In this document: positions 7,089 through 10,766 of the stretch, piece by piece | Position numbering within the stretch: position 1 is the first letter of the stretch | Layout: every line of letters begins with the position of its first letter | Assembly: GCA_902773035.1 (NCBI GenBank) | Contig: CACYDB010000036.1 | Location: 1 to 10,766, forward strand | Source of the DNA: an uncultured Ruminococcus sp. | GTDB taxonomy: Bacteria; Bacillota; Clostridia; Oscillospirales; Acutalibacteraceae | DNA: 10,766 nt | Reading direction: 5' to 3' | Position numbers and translations under genes: made by a program | Notes under the pieces: model-generated | The model's database searches: none | The model's input: only the letters and a program-made list of their open reading frames with translations | What the model was told of the DNA's origin: nothing

Positions 7089-8579
7089 ATGAGAATTTTC
7101 AAGAAGCGTGTTGCTGTTCTTCTTGCAGCTCTTATGCTTTTGTCAGCTTTCTCTATTGTAGCATTTGCTGATTCAGTTTCAGGTCCTGTTGGAGCTACAC
7201 CTGATCAGGCTACACCCGGAGAGGCTACACCTGGAGAGACAACACCGGAGGAGACAACAGCTCCTGGTACTGAGGCTACTCAGCCCACAAGCGAGGCTCA
7301 GGAGACAACTCCTGATGAGACTAAGCCCACAACAACAGTTTGGACAGTCGCAGGTAACCTTCCGATGCTCGGCGGTGACTGGGATCCCTCTAACATGGAC
7401 AACGCACTCAATGAGGGCGAGAACAACATCTGGCACATCAGATGGATCCACGTTCCCAAGGGTGAGTACGAGTTCAAGATCACAAACGGCACATGGGATG
7501 AGGCTTACGGCCTCAACGGTGACAACTTCTACGTTCGCGTAACTGAGGACGAGAGCGATCTCATGATCAAGTTCAACGCTGACACAAAGGAAATCACAGT
7601 TGAAGGTAACTACGTTACTACTGAGAGACCTGTAGAAGAGGTTGTTGCTGGTTACTATGTAGTTGGTTCCGCTGGTCTTTGCGGTAAGGATTGGGTAAAC
7701 AAGGCTGATCCTGCTACCCTTATGTTCAAGGGCGAAGACGGCAACTACTACAAGGACTTCACAAACATTGCCGCTGGTGAGTACAGCTTCAAGGTTATCT
7801 ACGTTAACGAGGCTGGCAGAGTATTCTGGCATCCGGGCGGAATGGGTAACGACACTGTTGTTAAGGTTGAGACTGACGGCTCACTCGTAAGAGTTAGCTA
7901 CACACCTGTTGTTCCTGCTGATCAGGACGGCGAGGACGGTCAGGAAGCTGCTGTTGCAACAGTATACGCTGATCCTTCTCAGGCTCCTGAGATCAAGCCC
8001 TACGTAGAGCCCACAACAGCTCCCACAGAGGCTACAGAGGCTACAACCGTTGCTCCCACAGAGGCTACAACAGCTGCTCCTTCAGTAGTTCCCGCTAAGG
8101 CTAAGATTTCTCTCAACAAGACATCTGTAAAGCTTAAGGCTGGTAAGACAACTACAATCAAGGTTAAGGGCACAACCGCTAAGGCTACATTCAAGTCTTC
8201 AAAGACTTCTGTTGCTAAGGTTACTTCTAAGGGTAAGGTAACTGCTCTTAAGAAGGGTACTGCTAAGATTACTGTTAAGGTAGCTGGCAAGACTCTCAAG
8301 TGCACAGTTAAGGTTACTTCAAGCCCGAAGATCAAGGTTGCTGGCAAGAAGTTCAGCGCTAAGAAGACTTACACTGTTAAGAAGGGTAAGACTCTTAAGA
8401 TCAAGGTAACAGGTAAGGCTAAGGCTATCAAGAACAAGTTCAAGGTTAACAAGAAGAAGGGCCTCAAGGTATCCGGCGCTACAACAGTTAAGGTTGTAGG
8501 TAAGAAGAAGGGTACATACAAGCTCACTCTTACAGTTAACAAGAGCAAGGCGTTCAAGATCAAGGTTAAAGTTAAATAA
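7089..8579 (+). CDS. Secreted multidomain surface protein with tandem X25-like carbohydrate-binding modules, BIG2 domain and Lys-rich C-terminus
   Basis: This 496-residue exported protein has a signal peptide at residues 1-27 (basic start, hydrophobic core, AFA before the likely cut). A Thr/Glu/Pro linker of ATPGE/TTPEE-type repeats spans 31-83. Module 1 (84-175) has GGDWDPSN, GEYEFKITNGTWDEAYG and a closing beta strand. It resembles X25 starch-binding modules of amylopullulanases. Module 2 (188-272) is a divergent copy with VVGSAGLCGKDW and GEYSFKV. A second Thr/Ala/Pro/Glu linker spans 299-334. A BIG2 Ig-like domain (337-410: ISLNKTSVKLKAGKTTTIKV, SVAKVTSKGKVTALKKGTAKITV) precedes a second lysine-rich beta-type domain (414-496). 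No catalytic domain, LPXTG, S-layer or dockerin motif is visible. Binding of alpha-glucan at the cell surface is inferred. Lys is almost always AAG, unlike a transferred gene of low expression. Promoter, ribosome binding site and terminator flank it, so it is monocistronic. Confidence 0.85.
   Translation: MRIFKKRVAVLLAALMLLSAFSIVAFADSVSGPVGATPDQATPGEATPGETTPEETTAPGTEATQPTSEAQETTPDETKPTTTVWTVAGNLPMLGGDWDPSNMDNALNEGENNIWHIRWIHVPKGEYEFKITNGTWDEAYGLNGDNFYVRVTEDESDLMIKFNADTKEITVEGNYVTTERPVEEVVAGYYVVGSAGLCGKDWVNKADPATLMFKGEDGNYYKDFTNIAAGEYSFKVIYVNEAGRVFWHPGGMGNDTVVKVETDGSLVRVSYTPVVPADQDGEDGQEAAVATVYADPSQAPEIKPYVEPTTAPTEATEATTVAPTEATTAAPSVVPAKAKISLNKTSVKLKAGKTTTIKVKGTTAKATFKSSKTSVAKVTSKGKVTALKKGTAKITVKVAGKTLKCTVKVTSSPKIKVAGKKFSAKKTYTVKKGKTLKIKVTGKAKAIKNKFKVNKKKGLKVSGATTVKVVGKKKGTYKLTLTVNKSKAFKIKVKVK
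8019..8069 (+). repeat. 18-bp direct repeat in the second linker of the secreted protein
   Basis: GCTCCCACAGAGGCTACA occurs identically at 8019-8036 and 8052-8069, in frame with a 33-bp (11-codon) period, encoding APTEAT twice. It is a likely site of linker expansion or contraction by slippage. Confidence 0.8.
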
Positions 8580-8595
8580 TCTGATTTAAATGTCG

Positions 8596-8630
8596 GAAAG
8601 CGTACACGTTCTGTGTACGCTTTCTTATTA
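8596..8630 (+). terminator. Intrinsic terminator of the secreted-protein gene
   Basis: A perfect 12-bp stem (GAAAGCGTACAC with GTGTACGCTTTC) and a 5-nt loop are followed by the T-rich TTATTATTT. It lies 16 bp after the stop codon. The T tract is interrupted by A residues but the stem is very stable. Confidence 0.9.
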
Positions 8631-8677
8631 TTTATATTTCTTCGTCAAACTCAGTGTGCCTCTGTCTTATGCTTCTT

Positions 8678-8719
8678 CTCCCCCGTACCATTCGTTCCTC
8701 TTATGGTCTGCTGCGGGAG
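8678..8719. repeat. Nested inverted repeat in a GC-richer island
   Basis: An outer arm pair CTCCC (8678-8682) and GGGAG (8715-8719) encloses an inner pair ACCAT (8687-8691) and ATGGT (8703-8707). An adjoining homopolymer stretch, CTTTTTTAAAAAAA (8739-8752), could end a transcript in either direction only poorly. It could be a structured RNA, but no promoter was found. Confidence 0.35.
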
Positions 8720-8799
8720 GATAGGTTCTGCTCCTTAGCTTTTTTAAAAAAATGATATATATGTTTTTTATTGTTTATATAGTTTTCAGTGAAATCATC

Positions 8800-8881
8800 T
8801 TACATCTAGCACAAAAGTACTCTAATACGGCATTAATACTGCGTTCTTTCTATGCCAGATTGAAATTTACATCTGGCACAA
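8800..8881. repeat. Inverted repeat with partial direct repeats
   Basis: TGCCAGAT (8853-8860) and ATCTGGCA (8871-8878) are a perfect inverted repeat around a 10-nt loop. The right arm belongs to TTACATCTGGCACAA (8867-8881), repeated with one mismatch as TTACATCTAGCACAA at 8800-8814. A third, looser copy, ATCCAGCACA, follows directly at 8881-8890. It could be an iteron-like protein-binding cluster or the end of a decayed element. Confidence 0.55.
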
Positions 8882-8963
8882 TCCAGCACACTTGCCACTT
8901 AAAAAACTGTTTTAGAGGATATAATACAATTTGTAAAAGAATATAATAAAATTCTCCTGTGAC

Positions 8964-9034
8964 GAATGAAGAATGAAATTCGCCTGCGGCGAGTGATATT
9001 TGCTACGCAAACAATATTCAATTGCGTATTGCAA
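8964..9034. repeat. Heptamer tandem plus three consecutive mini-hairpins
   Basis: GAATGAA occurs twice in tandem (8964-8977). Three hairpins follow, each a 5-bp stem with a 3-nt loop: TCGCC-tgc-GGCGA (8980-8992), TTTGC-tac-GCAAA (8999-9011) and TTGCG-tat-TGCAA (9022-9034, one G-T pair). The same architecture with diverging sequence suggests a degenerate intergenic repeat family. Confidence 0.6.
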
Positions 9035-9086
9035 AACCCTCATTTTCAAAAACATTTCTGTAATAAGAAAATTACAATATTTTAAG

Positions 9087-9117
9087 AAACGCTCCCCTCT
9101 CTCACGGGAGCGTTTTT
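9087..9117 (+). terminator. Orphan intrinsic terminator
   Basis: A perfect 10-bp stem (AAACGCTCCC with GGGAGCGTTT), a 9-nt loop and a TTTTT run form a classical terminator on the plus strand. The nearest upstream plus-strand gene already ends at the terminator at 8596. This one may serve an unannotated small transcript, act as a back-up for read-through, or insulate the nrdD promoter. On the minus strand the arm is followed by TTTCTT, so weak bidirectional action is possible. Confidence 0.8.
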
Positions 9118-9223
9118 GGGCGTAAATCGGGGTTTTTACGGTTATAATTCCTATTAAAAATATTAACCGCATTTTATGCTCGTATTGCACAAAAATTAAG
9201 TTTATTTTTTGGCAGTTTAACTA

Positions 9224-9252
9224 TTGACTAAATGTGTAAAATCCGCTATAAT
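9224..9252 (+). promoter_or_regulatory. Strong SigA-type promoter of nrdD
   Basis: TTGACT (9224-9229), a 17-bp spacer and TATAAT (9247-9252) are near consensus. The start point should lie near 9259, leaving a leader of about 85 nt that contains an NrdR-like operator and a second palindrome. Confidence 0.8.
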
Positions 9253-9289
9253 GTGCGAGCAAGTTAAGCAATACCACAAGATATTGTGT
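9243..9289. promoter_or_regulatory. Probable NrdR operator (one good and one weak NrdR box)
   Basis: CCACAAGATATTGTGT (9274-9289) matches the NrdR-box consensus acaCwAtATaTwGtgt at 14 of 16 positions by eye. A weaker candidate (9243-9258, about 9 of 16, mainly its left half) overlaps the -10 element. The two are separated by 15 bp, giving the 31-bp centre spacing typical of NrdR box pairs. NrdR is the ATP/dATP-sensing repressor of ribonucleotide reductase genes, which fits the gene controlled here. Confidence 0.72.
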
Positions 9290-9311
9290 TTTTTGTTTTA
9301 GAAAAGAATTA

Positions 9312-9325
9312 ACATTTACAAATGT
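9312..9325. promoter_or_regulatory. Palindrome in the nrdD leader, possible second operator
   Basis: ACATTTACAAATGT is a 6-2-6 perfect inverted repeat located 8 bp before the GGGAGG ribosome binding site (9333-9338). Its right half belongs to AAATGTGTAA, which also occurs at 9230-9239 inside the promoter spacer. It matches neither the NrdR box nor the FNR or Rex consensus. Confidence 0.4.
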
Positions 9326-9344
9326 GTAACGTGGGAGGTTAACA

Positions 9345-10766
9345 ATGATTACGACGATTTTAAAACGCGACGGACGCACTGCGGCGTTCGATATGGACAA
9401 AATCACACAAGCTATCTACAAGGCGGCTCAGGCAATCGGCGGTACCGATTATGAAACAGCCGAGCAGCTTGCTCAGCAGGTATGCGACGTTCTCGAACAA
9501 AACGGCGAGAACCAGCCTACCGTTGAGACTGTTCAGGATACTGTAGAAAAGGTACTTATCGAGAACGGTCACGCCAGAACCGCGAAGGAATACATCCTTT
9601 ACCGAGCCGACCGCACACGCGTGCGCGATATGAACACAAAGCTGATGAAGATTTACGAGGATCTCACCTTCAAGGCGGCAAAGGACAACGACGTTAAGCG
9701 TGAGAACGCTAACATCGACGGCGACACAGCCATGGGCACAATGCTCAAGTACGGCTCAGAGGGCGCCAAGCAGTTCTACCATATGTATATCCTCAACCCC
9801 AAGCACAGCAAGGCTCACCTCAACGGCGATATTCATATCCACGACCTCGACTTCCTCACTCTCACAACGACCTGCTGTCAGATCGATCTCCTCAAGCTCT
9901 TCAAGGGCGGCTTCTCAACAGGTCACGGCTATTTAAGAGAGCCCAACGACATCCAGTCCTACTCAGCTCTCGCCTGTATCGCCATTCAGTCTAACCAGAA
10001 CGATCAGCACGGCGGTCAGAGTGTTCCGAACTTCGACTACTCAATGGCTCCCGGCGTTGCCAAGACCTACAGAAAGCGTTACCGTCAGAACCTCGAGAGA
10101 GCTGTAGAGCTTCTCACAGAGGACGAGAACGCTGAGCAGATCGCAAAGGACATCTGCGACAAGGCGGAGGAAATCTCGGGCGGAACTCCGAAGCTCGAGG
10201 CTCACGACGAGGCTTACAAGAAGGCTGAGTTTGATCTCCTCGCAAAGAAATATGACGAAAAGCTCGCGGGTAAGGTTCAGCGCTTCGCGTTCAAGCACGC
10301 CGAAGCTGAGACTGACAGAGCGACATTTCAGGCTATGGAGGCTCTGATCCACAACCTCAACACAATGCACAGCCGCGCGGGCGCTCAGATTCCGTTCTCA
10401 TCCCTCAACTACGGCACAGACACCTCACCCGAGGGCAGAATGGTTATGAAGAATATCCTCAAGGCGACAGACAGAGGTCTCGGAAACGGCGAGACTCCTA
10501 TCTTCCCGATCCAGATTTTCAAGGTAAAAGAGGGTATCAACTACAACCCGGGCGATCCCAACTACGATATCTATAAAGAAACAATGAAGGTATCGGCGAA
10601 GCGTCTCTTCCCCAACTACTCCTTCCTCGACGCTCCCTACAACCTCCAGTACTACAAAGAGGGTCATCCCGAGACTGAAGTCGCTTACATGGGCTGCCGT
10701 ACAAGAGTTATCGGCAACATCTATGATCCCGACCGTGAGCAGACCTACGGCAGAGGTAATCTCAGC
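9345..10766 (+). CDS. nrdD: Anaerobic (class III) ribonucleoside-triphosphate reductase NrdD, N-terminal part
   Basis: NrdD reduces ribonucleoside triphosphates to dNTPs by glycyl-radical chemistry and is active only without oxygen; the radical is installed by NrdG. The visible 474 codons start with an ATP-cone allosteric domain (residues 3-95: TTILKRDGRTAAFDMDKI, then NGHARTAKEYILYR). The reductase core follows: NANIDGDTAMGTMLKYG, GDIHIHDLDF, TTTCCQIDL (Cys177/178), STGHGYLREP, and HSRAGAQIPFSSLNYGTDTS. AYMGCRTRVIGN carries Cys451, the probable thiyl-radical cysteine. The C-terminal glycyl-radical loop and any nrdG lie beyond the right edge. GGGAGG at 9333-9338, 6 nt ahead of the ATG, fixes the start. 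The frame is open to the last base. Its own promoter with NrdR-like boxes indicates control by dNTP status. Confidence 0.96.
   Translation, partial: MITTILKRDGRTAAFDMDKITQAIYKAAQAIGGTDYETAEQLAQQVCDVLEQNGENQPTVETVQDTVEKVLIENGHARTAKEYILYRADRTRVRDMNTKLMKIYEDLTFKAAKDNDVKRENANIDGDTAMGTMLKYGSEGAKQFYHMYILNPKHSKAHLNGDIHIHDLDFLTLTTTCCQIDLLKLFKGGFSTGHGYLREPNDIQSYSALACIAIQSNQNDQHGGQSVPNFDYSMAPGVAKTYRKRYRQNLERAVELLTEDENAEQIAKDICDKAEEISGGTPKLEAHDEAYKKAEFDLLAKKYDEKLAGKVQRFAFKHAEAETDRATFQAMEALIHNLNTMHSRAGAQIPFSSLNYGTDTSPEGRMVMKNILKATDRGLGNGETPIFPIQIFKVKEGINYNPGDPNYDIYKETMKVSAKRLFPNYSFLDAPYNLQYYKEGHPETEVAYMGCRTRVIGNIYDPDREQTYGRGNLS

Larger units (their letters stand above)
8580..9344. other. 765-bp gene-free but structured intergenic region
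   Basis: No open reading frame here has both a ribosome binding site and protein-like composition over a useful length. In order it holds the terminator of the preceding gene, a GC-richer island (about 8645-8735) with nested inverted repeats, and an AT-rich stretch with a perfect 8-bp inverted repeat and related direct repeats (8800-8891). Three mini-hairpins (8978-9034), an orphan terminator (9087-9117), two weak stem-loops (9121-9170) and the nrdD promoter with operators follow. The mix resembles intergenic repeat debris or undescribed small RNA genes more than decayed coding sequence. Confidence 0.6.

Noticed and set aside
7179..7832. 217-codon minus-strand open frame opposite the secreted-protein gene
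   Set aside because: It is a shadow of the repetitive codon pattern of the real gene; Cys/Ser/Leu runs mirror the Thr/Glu/Pro linker, and there is no promoter or ribosome binding site.
8752..8946. 64-codon plus-strand open frame
   Set aside because: No ribosome binding site precedes the ATG (only a run of T and A), and it spans the inverted repeat; composition is that of AT-rich non-coding DNA.
8964..9034. CRISPR array
   Set aside because: The hairpin units differ in sequence and are only about 20 bp apart, with no constant repeat or spacer structure and no cas genes.
8912..9190. 92-codon minus-strand open frame in the intergenic region
   Set aside because: It runs through the orphan terminator and the mini-hairpins, has an AT-driven composition (many Ile, Phe, Tyr, Lys) and resembles no known family.
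9700..9936. 78-codon plus-strand frame inside nrdD
   Set aside because: Thr/Ser-rich out-of-frame reading of the conserved nrdD core.

Overview
The window looks like the chromosome of an anaerobic, moderate-GC Firmicute of the class Clostridia, most likely a gut Ruminococcus-type Oscillospiraceae. This is inferred from strong AGGAGG ribosome binding sites, SigA-type promoters with 17-bp spacers, a class III (oxygen-sensitive) ribonucleotide reductase, and a secreted protein with Thr/Glu/Pro-rich linkers, carbohydrate-binding-like modules and a BIG2 domain. Species cannot be fixed from the sequence alone.

Positions 1-5048 hold a tightly packed minus-strand operon, read from right to left: alr (alanine racemase), polA (DNA polymerase I), a low-molecular-weight phosphatase of the YwlE arginine-phosphatase type, rimI (N-acetyltransferase) and tsaD (tRNA t6A synthesis; cut by the left edge). 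Two junctions are 4-bp ATGA overlaps, and one clear promoter lies upstream of alr. The operon joins cell-wall precursor supply, DNA repair and replication, protein quality control and tRNA modification: housekeeping genes with no obvious single pathway.

The 206-bp gap at 5049-5254 is a divergent promoter region. To its right lies putP, a sodium/proline symporter (5255-6817), closed by a strong intrinsic terminator. Next is an apparently monocistronic gene (7089-8579) with its own strong promoter, strong ribosome binding site and terminator. It encodes a secreted protein with two tandem carbohydrate-binding-like modules, two low-complexity linkers, a BIG2 domain and a lysine-rich C-terminal domain with no acidic residues. 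It is the most unusual protein here.

Positions 8580-9344 (765 bp) contain no convincing gene but much structure: a terminator, a GC-richer structured island with a 19-codon micro-ORF, a perfect 8-bp inverted repeat with related direct repeats, three consecutive mini-hairpins, and an orphan intrinsic terminator. Then comes the nrdD promoter, with an NrdR-box-like operator downstream of the -10 and a weaker one overlapping it. nrdD (anaerobic ribonucleoside-triphosphate reductase) starts at 9345 and runs off the right edge.

No defence system, CRISPR array, intact mobile element, tRNA or rRNA was seen. The points most worth follow-up are the bipolar surface protein and the structured, gene-free 8580-9344 interval.
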